Source: Bacillota bacterium | GTDB lineage: Bacteria > Bacillota > Clostridia > Lachnospirales > Lachnospiraceae | Length of the DNA stretch: 64,000 bases | NCBI GenBank assembly: GCA_023439505.1 | Contig: JAEXNR010000007.1 | Coordinates: 124,001 to 188,000 of the forward strand | Direction of reading: 5' to 3' | Shown: positions 26,078-34,356 of the stretch, one piece after another | How positions within the stretch are numbered: position 1 is the stretch's first letter | How the letters are laid out: each line of letters opens with the position of its first letter | Program-made: the position numbers and the translations under genes | The notes under the pieces: generated by a model | Databases searched by the model: none | Told to the model about the DNA's origin: nothing | The model's input: only the letters and a program-made list of their open reading frames with translations

Positions 26078-26320
26078 ATGGCAGTTAAGATCAGATTAAA
26101 GAGAATGGGACAGAAGAAGGCTCCTTTTTATAGAATCGTTGTTTCTGATTCCAGAACACCTAGAGATGGAAGATTTATCGAAGAAATCGGTACCTATGAT
26201 CCTACCCAGAATCCAAGTGCTTTTAAGGTAAATGAGGAAGCAGCAAAGAAATGGTTAGCTAACGGCGCTCAGCCAACAGATACTGTAGGTAAAATTTTCA
26301 AAAATGCTGGTATTCTTTAA
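26078..26320 (+). CDS. rpsP: Ribosomal protein bS16
   Basis: An 80-residue small-subunit protein that begins MAVKIRLKRMGQKKAPFYR and contains the conserved DSRTPRDGRFIEEIGTYDP. ATG 26078 is chosen with AAGGAGG 8 bases upstream; an in-frame GTG at 26069 overlaps that site and is not credible. It stands between ffh and khpA, the normal order. Confidence 0.98.
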   Translation: MAVKIRLKRMGQKKAPFYRIVVSDSRTPRDGRFIEEIGTYDPTQNPSAFKVNEEAAKKWLANGAQPTDTVGKIFKNAGIL

Positions 26321-26337
26321 GCATCGGAGGTAGCTGA

Positions 26338-26568
26338 ATGAAGGAATTAGTTGAAGTTATCGCTAAATCACTCGTTGATCATCCCGATGAGGTTGTCGTT
26401 ACGGAAAAAGAAACCGAAAAAGCAATTGTTGTGGAGCTCAAAGTCGCTTCTGAAGATATGGGTAAGGTGATCGGCAAACAAGGTCGTATTGCCAAGTCCA
26501 TTCGTACCGTAGTCAAAGCAGCCGCAACAAAGGATGACAAAAAGGTTATAGTTGAGATTTTGCAGTAA
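26338..26568 (+). CDS. khpA: KH-domain RNA-binding protein KhpA (YlqC)
   Basis: A 76-residue single KH domain with the GKVIGKQGRIAKSIRTVV loop (GxxG motif GKQG). KhpA forms a dimer with KhpB/Jag in other Gram-positives and affects cell elongation and RNA binding. It is 17 bases after rpsP with CGGAGG upstream, and a hairpin terminator follows. Confidence 0.95.
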   Translation: MKELVEVIAKSLVDHPDEVVVTEKETEKAIVVELKVASEDMGKVIGKQGRIAKSIRTVVKAAATKDDKKVIVEILQ

Positions 26569-26603
26569 GTCCTATCCCTGTAGATGTCCTATGCCTGATC
26601 TGG

Positions 26604-26651
26604 GAAGCTGTCTGTTATGTCTGCAAGGCATAGTAGCACAGCTTCTTTTTT
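26604..26651 (+). terminator. Terminator after khpA
   Basis: GAAGCTGT (26604-26611) pairs with ACAGCTTC (26638-26645), followed by a T run to 26651. This probably separates ylxM-ffh-rpsP-khpA from rimM-trmD, or attenuates read-through. Confidence 0.75.
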
Positions 26652-26776
26652 CAAACGTGCATAACATCATTTCAAGATAATAAAACTGTACTTATCGTTT
26701 CTCTTGAAAAGGTGAACAAGGTACTATCATTGAACGACAACTTATTAACAATAAATCAGCAGAAAAGGAATTCTCG

Positions 26777-27283
26777 ATGGAAAATTATCTAAGAGTCGGT
26801 GTCATTTCGACAACCCATGGTATCCGCGGTGAGGTAAAAGTATATCCTACCACGGATGATATCACCCGTTTTAAGGATCTGAAAGAAGTCTTCCTTGATA
26901 CAGGTAAAGCTTTGCTGCAGCTGGAAATAGAAGGAGTTAAATTCTTTAAGCAGACGGCAATTTTAAAATTCAAAGGAATAGATAACATTAATGATGTGGA
27001 AAAGTACCGGGGGAAAGATCTTTTGATCAACAGAGATAATGCAGTTGATTTAGAAGAGGGAGAGTATTTTATCTTCGACCTGTTGGATTCCATGGTCGTA
27101 ACAGAAGACGGGAAAGAGCTTGGTATTCTGACAGAGGTTCTGACTACCGCTGCCAACGATGTATATGTGGTTAAAACACCGGAAGGAAAAGAATTATTAA
27201 TTCCATATATCGATGAATGTGTTTTAAATATAGATATTGAAAACAAAAAGATTCTCGTGCATCTGATGGATGGACTATTATAA
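26777..27283 (+). CDS. rimM: 16S rRNA processing protein RimM
   Basis: A 168-residue ribosome maturation factor that binds uS19 during 30S head assembly. The N-terminal RimM domain has LRVGVISTTHGIRGEVKVYPTTDD. The C-terminal PRC-barrel has ANDVYVVKTPEGKELLIPYID. It follows AAGGA 8 bases upstream. trmD starts 22 bases after its stop. Confidence 0.95.
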   Translation: MENYLRVGVISTTHGIRGEVKVYPTTDDITRFKDLKEVFLDTGKALLQLEIEGVKFFKQTAILKFKGIDNINDVEKYRGKDLLINRDNAVDLEEGEYFIFDLLDSMVVTEDGKELGILTEVLTTAANDVYVVKTPEGKELLIPYIDECVLNIDIENKKILVHLMDGLL

Positions 27284-27305
27284 AGTGGAAAGGTACGGTC
27301 TGACA

Positions 27306-28127
27306 ATGAATTTTCATGTACTTACACTATTTCCCGATATGGTATTGCAGGGCTTGAACACCAGCATCACCGGAAGGGCTATGGAAAAAGGATTAATTTC
27401 AGTAAATACCGTTAATATTCGGGAGTTTAGTGAGGATAAGCATAGCAGGGTGGATGATTATCCTTACGGCGGTGGTGCAGGTATGGTAATGCAGGCGGAA
27501 CCCATTTATAAAGCTTACGGCTATCTGGCAAATCATATCAAAGAAAACAAAGAAGGGCCTGCTCCCTTCCAAAAACCCCGCGTCATTTATGTGACGCCCC
27601 AGGGAAGCGTATTTAACCAAAGTATGGCAAAGGAACTTGCAGTAGAAGAGGATCTTATCATTCTCTGCGGTCACTATGAAGGAATCGATGAGAGGGCGCT
27701 GGAATTGATTGTCACAGATTATGTTTCAATCGGAGATTATGTCTTGACTGGCGGAGAATTGCCTGCCATGGTTATGATTGATGCCATATCCCGTCTGGTT
27801 CCGGGCGTCTTAAATAACGATGTTTCCTCTGAATTTGAGTCCCTCGAAAATAATTTGCTGGAATATCCCCAGTATACCCGCCCCGAAGTATTCCTGGGCA
27901 AACGGGTTCCCGAGGTCTTATTATCCGGCCATCATGCCAATATTGATGCGTGGCGAAGACAACAGTCCATTCTTCGTACCTATGAGCGCCGTCCGGATCT
28001 ATTAGAGCATGCCGACCTGACCGAAGAAGAGGGAGAGTTTCTGACAAAATTAATCTTTCAGAAAAATTATGATGTAGTTACTGTTCACTCCCCATATCAT
28101 AATGAACACATTGATTTCGATCAATGA
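27306..28127 (+). CDS. trmD: tRNA (guanine37-N1)-methyltransferase TrmD
   Basis: A 273-residue SPOUT methyltransferase that makes m1G37 in tRNA and prevents frameshifting. The trefoil-knot cofactor site includes LCGHYEGIDERA and SIGDYVLTGGELPAMV, and VDDYPYGGGAGMV is the N-terminal motif. ATG 27306 (MNFHVLTLFPDM) is chosen over an in-frame ATG at 27270 that lies inside rimM. The last 18 residues (from Asp256, VVTVHSPYHNEHIDFDQ) are a tail beyond the usual ~245-255 residues. That tail is encoded by a segment that recurs after rnhA at 43668, so it may have been added by a repeat. Confidence 0.95.
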   Translation: MNFHVLTLFPDMVLQGLNTSITGRAMEKGLISVNTVNIREFSEDKHSRVDDYPYGGGAGMVMQAEPIYKAYGYLANHIKENKEGPAPFQKPRVIYVTPQGSVFNQSMAKELAVEEDLIILCGHYEGIDERALELIVTDYVSIGDYVLTGGELPAMVMIDAISRLVPGVLNNDVSSEFESLENNLLEYPQYTRPEVFLGKRVPEVLLSGHHANIDAWRRQQSILRTYERRPDLLEHADLTEEEGEFLTKLIFQKNYDVVTVHSPYHNEHIDFDQ

Positions 28128-28162
28128 ATCATTTGTCGAAATCATATTCATGGACTTGAATG
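28071..28162 (+). repeat. Dispersed repeat copy A (trmD 3' end and downstream)
   Basis: This segment matches 43668-43742 in two blocks: 42 of 47 bases (28071-28117) and 27 of 28 bases (28135-28162). A 17-base insertion (28118-28134) in this copy contains the trmD stop. Part of the repeat is translated as the TrmD C-terminus. Confidence 0.8.
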
Positions 28163-28214
28163 AAATGAACTGTAACCTGATGTATTCTAAAGTAGCGGAA
28201 ATAGAAAAAATCAC

Positions 28215-28243
28215 TTGCAATCCCCATGATTCTATGGTATAGT
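28215..28243 (+). promoter_or_regulatory. rplS promoter
   Basis: TTGCAA (28215-28220), a 17-base spacer and TATAGT (28238-28243), 104 bases before the rplS start. Confidence 0.6.
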
Positions 28244-28249
28244 ACTTTA

Positions 28250-28335
28250 TTGTGAGATGGGATGGTCCTCTGATACAAGCACGAAATGCAGTAAAACTGC
28301 CTGCAAATTCGTATTAAGAACACCCGAATAAATAG
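28250..28335 (+). ncRNA. Putative ribosomal protein L19 leader (autoregulatory 5' UTR)
   Basis: The ~86-base leader between the predicted promoter and the rplS ribosome site can fold. GCAG-TAAAA-CTGC closes a small hairpin inside ACGAA/TTCGT arms (about 28280-28313). The 5' GATGGGATGG can pair with the 3' AACACCC (about 28319-28325). Firmicute rplS genes often carry an L19 leader at this place. The assignment is by position and hand folding only. Confidence 0.45.
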
Positions 28336-28346
28336 GAGGTCACAAA

Positions 28347-28694
28347 ATGAACGATATTATTAAAAGTATTGAAGCAGAACAGTTAAAAGAGAACATTGTT
28401 GATTTCAATGTAGGCGATACAGTACAGGTTTTCGCTAAAGTAAAAGAAGGTAATCGTGAAAGAACTCAGGTATTTGAAGGTACAGTTTTGAAGAGACAGA
28501 ACGGTGGAGCAAGAGAAACATTCACTGTAAGAAAAGCTTCCAACGGTATCGGTGTTGAAAAAACATGGCCCCTGCATTCTCCGATCATCGAGAAAATCGT
28601 TGTAATCAGACACGGTAAAGTAAGACGCGCTAAGCTGTTCTATTTACGTGATAGAGTAGGTAAGAAAGCTAAGGTTAAAGAGTCAATCAGATAG
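28347..28694 (+). CDS. rplS: Ribosomal protein bL19
   Basis: A 115-residue large-subunit protein at the 30S-50S interface. Conserved parts are FNVGDTVQVFAKVKEGNRER, GTVLKRQNGG and the C-terminal RRAKLFYLRDRVGKKAKVKE. AGGAGG lies 5 bases before the ATG. It has its own promoter and leader and is closed by a strong terminator. Confidence 0.98.
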   Translation: MNDIIKSIEAEQLKENIVDFNVGDTVQVFAKVKEGNRERTQVFEGTVLKRQNGGARETFTVRKASNGIGVEKTWPLHSPIIEKIVVIRHGKVRRAKLFYLRDRVGKKAKVKESIR

Positions 28695-28703
28695 TACAAA
28701 ACG

Positions 28704-28736
28704 AAGGGACAATACTTATGTGATTGTCCCTTTTTT
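28704..28736 (+). terminator. Terminator after rplS
   Basis: A 10-bp stem, AAGGGACAAT (28704-28713) with ATTGTCCCTT (28723-28732), and a T run to 28736, just after the rplS stop. Confidence 0.9.
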
Positions 28737-28826
28737 AAACAAATTTGTAGTACAGGTTTTCCTATTTCTCAGTATTTATAAAGAAGTATATCATTTGTTT
28801 CTTAACAGGAAAGGTTTGGTGACGCA

Positions 28827-29435
28827 ATGGATTTTGATTTTGAAAGAGAAAGCAAAAAGCCGCTCATCATGAAAATACTGATTGAAATCTTCATATGGGC
28901 AGCTCAAATCGCTGCCGTTATTTTTCTGGCCTATTTTATCGTTAATTATACGGTTGAAAAGACAAGTATGAATGGAATTTCTATGGAAACAACGTTAACA
29001 GATGAAGATCCCATCATCATCAATAAATTTTCCTATCGTTTTCATGAACCGAAACGCTTTGATGTCATTGTGTTTAAGCAAAGCGGAGCCGAACATGATT
29101 TTTATAATATCAAGCGGATTATCGGACTGCCAACGGAAACGATACAGATTAAGGACAATGTCATCTATATTAATGGAGAGCCCCTTAAGGAGCATGTGAA
29201 TGTGGAAGCCATGGCCAATTATGGTTTGGCGGAAGAAGCAGTCACATTAGAAGAGAATGAATATTTCGTTTTGGGTGATAATCGTAATAACAGTGAGGAT
29301 AGCCGTTTTATCAGTATCGGTAATATCCGAAGAGATGAGATAATTGGTAAGGTATTCTTGCGTTTATCTCCATTCAATTTTGTTGATAAATTAAATCTGC
29401 TGAAAGAAGACCCACCCGCAGACGAGGGTAAATAA
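28827..29435 (+). CDS. lepB: Signal peptidase I
   Basis: A 202-residue type I signal peptidase that cleaves signal peptides outside the membrane. It has one N-terminal membrane helix (about 19-40), the catalytic Ser52 (NGISMETTL) and Lys96 (YNIKRIIGLP), and the C-terminal box D GDNRNNSEDSR. The usual Pro after SM is Glu here (SMETT), as in some clostridial enzymes. It has GAAAGG upstream and stands next to rplS and rbgA, as in other Firmicutes. Confidence 0.95.
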   Translation: MDFDFERESKKPLIMKILIEIFIWAAQIAAVIFLAYFIVNYTVEKTSMNGISMETTLTDEDPIIINKFSYRFHEPKRFDVIVFKQSGAEHDFYNIKRIIGLPTETIQIKDNVIYINGEPLKEHVNVEAMANYGLAEEAVTLEENEYFVLGDNRNNSEDSRFISIGNIRRDEIIGKVFLRLSPFNFVDKLNLLKEDPPADEGK

Positions 29436-29485
29436 TAACTGGTATGATACTGTCACCAGATACAAATTCGGAAATGAGGTTTCCT

Positions 29486-30367
29486 ATGCAATTACAGTGG
29501 TATCCCGGCCATATGGCCAAAGCAAAGAGAATGATGCAGGAAAATATGCAGTTGATTGATGTGGTAATCGAACTTGTTGATGCCAGAATACCCAACTCCA
29601 GCAAAAATCCTGATATTGATAAATTGTCCGGCAGTAAGTCAAGGGTTATTTTATTAAATAAGTCCGATATGGCTGACCAAAGATATACAAAACTCTGGAA
29701 AGAGCATTTTGAGTCGAAGGGTTTTTATGTAGCACTTGTCAATTCCAAAAACGGTAACGGGGTAAAACAGGTGCAGGATATCGTAAACCAGGCCTGTCAG
29801 GCCAAGATTGAACGCGATAGAAGAAGAGGCATTCTAAATCGTCCCGTCCGTGCGATGGTGGTGGGAATCCCCAATGTCGGGAAGTCTACCTTCATAAATA
29901 GTTTTGTAGGAAAAGCAACCGCCAAGACCGGTAATAAACCGGGTGTTACCAAGGGGAAACAATGGATTCGTCTGAATAAAAACATAGAACTTTTAGATAC
30001 ACCCGGAATACTCTGGCCCAAATTTGAGGATCAGGCAGTGGGATTAAGACTGGCCATGATCGGTTCCCTGAATGATAATATCATTAACACCACAGAATTA
30101 TCCCTTGAGCTGCTCTTATATCTATATGAGAATTATCCGGATGCCATCAAAAGCCGGTATGGCTTAGAGGTTGAAGCAGCACCTCACAATCAGGCGGAGG
30201 CAGAGAGAGTATTAGCACAGATTGCCATCAAACGTTCCTGTCTGATCAAGGGCGGTGAACCTGATCTGGACCGTATGGCCAATATTATATTAGATGAGTT
30301 TCGCAGTAACAAGCTTGGATTTATTACCCTGGAGCTGCCGGAGAAAGAAGACAAGAACCTACAGTAA
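29486..30367 (+). CDS. rbgA: Ribosome biogenesis GTPase RbgA (YlqF)
   Basis: A 293-residue circularly permuted GTPase needed for late 50S assembly. The start region QLQWYPGHMAKAKRMM is family-specific. G motifs occur in permuted order: NKSD (about residue 61), then GIPNVGKST (about 130) and DTPG (about 172). ATG 29486 with GAGG 6 bases upstream is chosen; upstream in-frame ATGs add residues not seen in the family. It lies between lepB and rnhB, the standard order. Confidence 0.95.
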   Translation: MQLQWYPGHMAKAKRMMQENMQLIDVVIELVDARIPNSSKNPDIDKLSGSKSRVILLNKSDMADQRYTKLWKEHFESKGFYVALVNSKNGNGVKQVQDIVNQACQAKIERDRRRGILNRPVRAMVVGIPNVGKSTFINSFVGKATAKTGNKPGVTKGKQWIRLNKNIELLDTPGILWPKFEDQAVGLRLAMIGSLNDNIINTTELSLELLLYLYENYPDAIKSRYGLEVEAAPHNQAEAERVLAQIAIKRSCLIKGGEPDLDRMANIILDEFRSNKLGFITLELPEKEDKNLQ

Positions 30368-30403
30368 TATGCCAAAGATAAATTGATATGGAGGGAAGGA
30401 ACC

Positions 30404-31189
30404 ATGGAGAATGGTAGTATGATACAACACGGTCAGAAGACAATTGCCGTGATAAAGCTGGAGTTCATGCAGGCCGCTGCATCCGATCTTCCGGCTTTAT
30501 TACATACATATCGCAACGATCCTCGAAGCGGCGTCATGACCATCTGTAAGATGTATCAGAATAAGCTGGATGAGACCACCAAAGAATTGGAGCGCCTTCA
30601 GGATATGTGTCGCTATGAAACCGAATATGCGGACTATGAATATATCTGCGGGATCGATGAGGTTGGCAGAGGCCCTTTTGCCGGACCGGTAATGGCTTGT
30701 GCAGTGATCCTGCCGAAGGACTGCAGCATCTTATACATCAACGATTCCAAACAATTGACGGAAAAGATGCGGGAGGAATTATATGATGAAATCATATCAA
30801 AATCCATTGCTTATGGTATCGGCAGTGTACCGCCAAATCAAATCGATGAGATGAATATCCTGCAGGCAACCTACGAAGCGATGCGCAAAGCCATCCGTAA
30901 TCTGTCCGTAACACCGAATTTATTATTAAATGATGCGGTGACCATTCCCGGAGTAGAGATCAAACAGATTCCCATTATCAAAGGAGATGCCAAGAGTATC
31001 TCTATTGCCGCAGCCAGTATCGTGGCTAAGGTAACCCGGGACCGTATGATGGTAGCTTATGATAAGGTTTTTCCCGGTTATGATTTTGCCAGCAACAAGG
31101 GCTATGGTTCAGCAAGACATATTGATGCCATCAAAAAGCTAGGGATCACCCCCATTCATCGAAAGAGTTTTGTAAAAAACTTTCTGTAA
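30404..31189 (+). CDS. rnhB: Ribonuclease HII
   Basis: A 261-residue enzyme that cleaves the RNA strand of RNA-DNA hybrids and single ribonucleotides in DNA. The catalytic motif is ICGIDEVGRGPFAGPV (DEVGRG), with a further acidic residue in NDSKQL. An N-terminal extension of about 80 residues (with TLDETTKELERL-like helices) is common in Firmicute RnhB. ATG 30404 has GGAGGGAAGG upstream. A second RNase H (RnhA) is encoded at 43.2 kb. Confidence 0.95.
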   Translation: MENGSMIQHGQKTIAVIKLEFMQAAASDLPALLHTYRNDPRSGVMTICKMYQNKLDETTKELERLQDMCRYETEYADYEYICGIDEVGRGPFAGPVMACAVILPKDCSILYINDSKQLTEKMREELYDEIISKSIAYGIGSVPPNQIDEMNILQATYEAMRKAIRNLSVTPNLLLNDAVTIPGVEIKQIPIIKGDAKSISIAAASIVAKVTRDRMMVAYDKVFPGYDFASNKGYGSARHIDAIKKLGITPIHRKSFVKNFL

Positions 31190-31203
31190 AGAGAGGCTGT
31201 CTT

Positions 31204-31503
31204 ATGAAAATGGAAGAGGATAAGAATAAAAAGAAAACTGCAGTCGCCATTTCCTATGATCCAAGCGAACCTGCCCCGAAGATTCTTGCCTCCGGCAAAG
31301 GATATCTGGCAGATAAGATCATTGAAAGAGCAAAGGAATCGGATATCCCGCTGCACAAAGATGAGAAACTGGCACAGACGCTGTCTAAGCTTGAGATCGG
31401 CTCTCTGATTCCACCGGAGCTTTATGATGTCGTAGCTGAAGTTCTCGTGTTCGTAGATGAGATGGACCATATCAAAAGTAAGGTAAAGCCCTATGATCAA
31501 TAA
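31204..31503 (+). CDS. FlhB C-terminal-domain protein (EscU/YscU/FlhB-like)
   Basis: A 99-residue protein matching only the cytoplasmic C-terminal domain of the flagellar export switch FlhB, from AVAISYDPSEPAPKILASGKG to LIPPELYDVVAEVLVFV. It lacks the membrane part and the NPTH autocleavage motif, so it resembles the cleaved C-terminal fragment. Such stand-alone FlhB-like proteins (FlhX) occur in flagellated bacteria, where some can substitute for the FlhB C-terminal piece. It is 14 bases after rnhB and overlaps yraN by 11 bases, an unusual place for an export gene. Confidence 0.88.
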   Translation: MKMEEDKNKKKTAVAISYDPSEPAPKILASGKGYLADKIIERAKESDIPLHKDEKLAQTLSKLEIGSLIPPELYDVVAEVLVFVDEMDHIKSKVKPYDQ

Positions 31504-31846
31504 CAGAGAGACCGGAACCAAATATGAAAACAGAGCCGCAGAATATCTGGAGCTGAACGGTTATCAGATTCTGAATAAGAATTTCCGGTGCAAAATAGGG
31601 GAGATTGACCTGATTGCCCGCAAGGAGCAATACCTGTGCTTTATCGAAGTCAAATACCGCAGCGATACGAAAAAGGGGTTTCCCGCGGAAGCAATCACAC
31701 CGACGAAAATCAGGAGAATAACGAAAACCGCCCAGTTTTATATGCTGACCCATCATTTATCGCCGGATCTTCCCTGCAGATTTGACGCGGTAGTAATTTT
31801 AGGTGACAGGATCGAACTGATCCAGAATGCATTTGATGCCATTTGA
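31493..31846 (+). CDS. yraN: YraN family protein (UPF0102, nuclease-like fold)
   Basis: A 117-residue member of the UPF0102 family with the endonuclease-like core GEIDLIARKEQYLCFIEVKYR, a restriction-nuclease-type D-ExK pattern. Biochemical function is not established. ATG 31493 overlaps the end of the FlhB-like gene by 11 bases, indicating translational coupling. The rnhB-(flhB-like)-yraN arrangement is conserved in clostridia. It ends at a hairpin terminator. Confidence 0.93.
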   Translation: MINNRETGTKYENRAAEYLELNGYQILNKNFRCKIGEIDLIARKEQYLCFIEVKYRSDTKKGFPAEAITPTKIRRITKTAQFYMLTHHLSPDLPCRFDAVVILGDRIELIQNAFDAI

Positions 31847-31870
31847 GTATTTTATCAATTATTTGACTGA

Positions 31871-31908
31871 AAAAGTATACATAATTTTATTATGTATACT
31901 TTTATACA
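31871..31908 (+). terminator. Terminator after yraN
   Basis: A 14-bp stem, AAAAGTATACATAA (31871-31884) with TTATGTATACTTTT (31890-31903), and a 5-base loop. The symmetric A/T ends suit bidirectional termination. Confidence 0.75.
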
Positions 31909-32030
31909 TTGAATGTTATCCATGATCATAGGTTCAACCTAAAATGGTGCGTATACAGTAGCAATAATTCCATAGAGGAAGAATACTATTTAATATAGCT
32001 CCCTGACACGCTAGAGAAAGGCAGATCATT

Positions 32031-32876
32031 ATGAATTTTAAGAATACCCCCAATGCACAACTTGAATCGTCAAAATCAGTCCCTTACTTATCTTTTCCCG
32101 TCCTGTCAGCCATTCCCTTTCTTTTGCACGGTTTTTCAACAAAACTCGGTGGCATCAGCAGTGGAATCTTTGAATCCATGAATTTAGGCTATGATGCGGC
32201 GCCAATAGAAGATCCTCTTACTAATGTGGAAGAAAATTATATCAGAATTGCAAACAGCATCGGCGTTGACCCTAAAAGTATTGTAATCTCAAAACAGGTT
32301 CATAAAACCAATATCCGGCTGGTGGATGCAAAGGATCGGGGAAAAGGCTTATTTTTACCGCGGGATTATGATGAAATAGATGGTCTTATTACCAACACCC
32401 CCAATGTTACCCTGGTCACCAAATATGCCGATTGTGTTCCTCTTTTTTTTGTGGATCCTATAAAGAAGGCCATCGGTTTGACCCATTCCGGATGGCGGGG
32501 CACCGTAAAAAAAATCGGTAAGGTGACCGTGGAAGAGATGGGCAGACAGTTTGGATGTTGTCCGGGGGACATCATCGCCCTGATTGGTCCTTCCATCTGC
32601 CGTGATTGTTATGAAGTGGGGGAGGAAGTTGCAGCCCGGTTTCAAACTGCATTCTCTGATTACCCTGCCATAATTACACAAAGAGATAACGGGAAATATC
32701 TTTGTGATCTATGGGCGGCCAATCGCAGCGTATTATCGGAAGCCGGATTATCGGATGATAATATTCATACCAGCGGTGTCTGTACCTTATGCAATAGCGA
32801 TCTATTATTTTCCCATCGAAAGAACGGAACCAACAGAGGAAGTCTGGCGGCTTTTCTGGCAATCAGCGACAAATAG
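32031..32876 (+). CDS. pgeF: Peptidoglycan editing factor PgeF (laccase-domain, YfiH family)
   Basis: A 281-residue protein of the multicopper-polyphenol-oxidoreductase-like family. The conserved metal-site residues are visible: His in SKQVHKTN, Cys in YADCVPLFF and His in THSGWRGTVKK. In E. coli the homologue removes non-canonical amino acids from peptidoglycan precursors; other members act on purine nucleosides, so the substrate here is uncertain. A ribosome site GAGAAAGG lies upstream. It is followed closely by the DUF512 gene. Confidence 0.9.
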   Translation: MNFKNTPNAQLESSKSVPYLSFPVLSAIPFLLHGFSTKLGGISSGIFESMNLGYDAAPIEDPLTNVEENYIRIANSIGVDPKSIVISKQVHKTNIRLVDAKDRGKGLFLPRDYDEIDGLITNTPNVTLVTKYADCVPLFFVDPIKKAIGLTHSGWRGTVKKIGKVTVEEMGRQFGCCPGDIIALIGPSICRDCYEVGEEVAARFQTAFSDYPAIITQRDNGKYLCDLWAANRSVLSEAGLSDDNIHTSGVCTLCNSDLLFSHRKNGTNRGSLAAFLAISDK

Positions 32877-32944
32877 AGCTTAATAGGATATAATTTATGA
32901 TATCTATCAAATGATGCATGATAAAGAGAGAATTGGTGTATGAT

Positions 32945-34255
32945 ATGAAGAAAAAAGCACACATTATTAAAGAGATCGAAGCAGGCAGTATTGCAGAAGA
33001 ATTAGAGCTTACGCCCGGAGATGAGTTGATCTCTATCAACGGGAAAGAGATCAAAGATGTCTTCGATTATCATTATTTTATAAAAGAGGAAGAACTCACT
33101 GTATTGGTTAAAAAACCTGACGGCGAAGAATGGGAACTGGAAATTGAGAAGGAATACGATGATGATCTTGGTATTGTATTCGAAGATGGTTTGATGGATG
33201 AATATTGTTCCTGTCGTAATCAATGTATTTTCTGCTTCATCGACCAGATGCCCCCGGGGATGAGAGATACCCTTTATTTTAAAGATGATGACGCAAGATT
33301 ATCCTTCTTACAGGGGAATTATGTGACCCTCACCAATATGAGCGAAGAAGATATCAACCGTATCCTCTTTTATAAGCTGTCTCCTATTAATGTATCCATT
33401 CATACAACCAACGAGGCACTGCGTTGCAAAATGCTTCATAACCGGTTTGCCGGCACCGCCCTGGACAAAATGAAACGTCTAAAGGACGGCGGTATTACGA
33501 TGAATGGGCAGATCGTATTATGCAAGGGCTGGAATGACGGCGAGGAATTGGAGAAAACACTCCATGATATTTCTGTTTATCTTCCTGAGCTGCAAAGTGT
33601 TTCTGTGGTTCCCGTGGGTCTGACGAAATTCAGAAAAGGGTTGGAACCGCTGGAGGCTTTTTCGATGGAGGATTCTCTGGAGGTGCTTCATATCATTCAC
33701 CGCTGGCAGGATATTTTCTTTGCGCACTACGGGACCCGCTTTGTCTATGCAAGTGATGAGTGGTATATTAAAGCGAAACTCCCCCTTCCGGATGCCGCTG
33801 TTTATGAAGGGTTTCCCCAAATTGAAAACGGAGTTGGAGTAATTCGTTCTCTTACAGATGAGGTAACGGAGTATCTATCCGGGTTATCCCCGGATGAACG
33901 CTCCAATGATATCTCGATTGCCACCGGTGTGCTTGCCGCACCTTATATCCAAGGGCTATGTGACCTTGTGACAGAGAAGTTTCCCAACATTCAGGTTCAG
34001 ATCTACACCATCATTAATCATTACTTTGGAAATGAAATTACTGTCGCAGGATTATTAACCGGATGTGATATCATTGCCCAATTGAGGGGACAGGCACTTG
34101 GCCGCCGCCTTTTGCTTCCCTCCGACGTTTTAAGAGCTGGTGAGCCTGTTTTACTGGACGATGTCACCACCGCAGAGATTGAAAATGCTTTACAAACCAC
34201 TATCCATATTGTACAATCAGATGGAAAGTCCTTTGTAGATTCCATACTTTTCTAG
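32945..34255 (+). CDS. DUF512 family protein (PDZ plus Fe-S/radical SAM-like)
   Basis: A 436-residue protein of the DUF512/TIGR03279 family. The N-terminal PDZ-like domain (about 1-60) includes ELTPGDELISING. The following cysteine cluster CSCRNQCIFCFIDQMPPGMRD resembles a radical SAM [4Fe-4S] site. The C-terminal DUF512 domain contains the GNEITVAGLLTGCDI segment. Function is unknown. ATG 32945 is chosen with GGTG upstream; an in-frame ATG at 32918 has no site. In clostridia this gene regularly sits immediately before der, which suggests a link to ribosome biogenesis (inference). Confidence 0.9.
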   Translation: MKKKAHIIKEIEAGSIAEELELTPGDELISINGKEIKDVFDYHYFIKEEELTVLVKKPDGEEWELEIEKEYDDDLGIVFEDGLMDEYCSCRNQCIFCFIDQMPPGMRDTLYFKDDDARLSFLQGNYVTLTNMSEEDINRILFYKLSPINVSIHTTNEALRCKMLHNRFAGTALDKMKRLKDGGITMNGQIVLCKGWNDGEELEKTLHDISVYLPELQSVSVVPVGLTKFRKGLEPLEAFSMEDSLEVLHIIHRWQDIFFAHYGTRFVYASDEWYIKAKLPLPDAAVYEGFPQIENGVGVIRSLTDEVTEYLSGLSPDERSNDISIATGVLAAPYIQGLCDLVTEKFPNIQVQIYTIINHYFGNEITVAGLLTGCDIIAQLRGQALGRRLLLPSDVLRAGEPVLLDDVTTAEIENALQTTIHIVQSDGKSFVDSILF

Positions 34256-34356
34256 TTAACGAGGATTGATTTAACGGCGTAAAGCAGCGCCTTCGCCTTC
34301 CGTACCGTTATCTGGATTTTCAAATAATGTTATACCGATGAATTAGGAGATATATT

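Noticed and set aside
32883..32944. Upstream start (ATG 32918) for the DUF512 protein
   Set aside because: No ribosome site precedes it and the extra residues are not part of the PDZ domain start.
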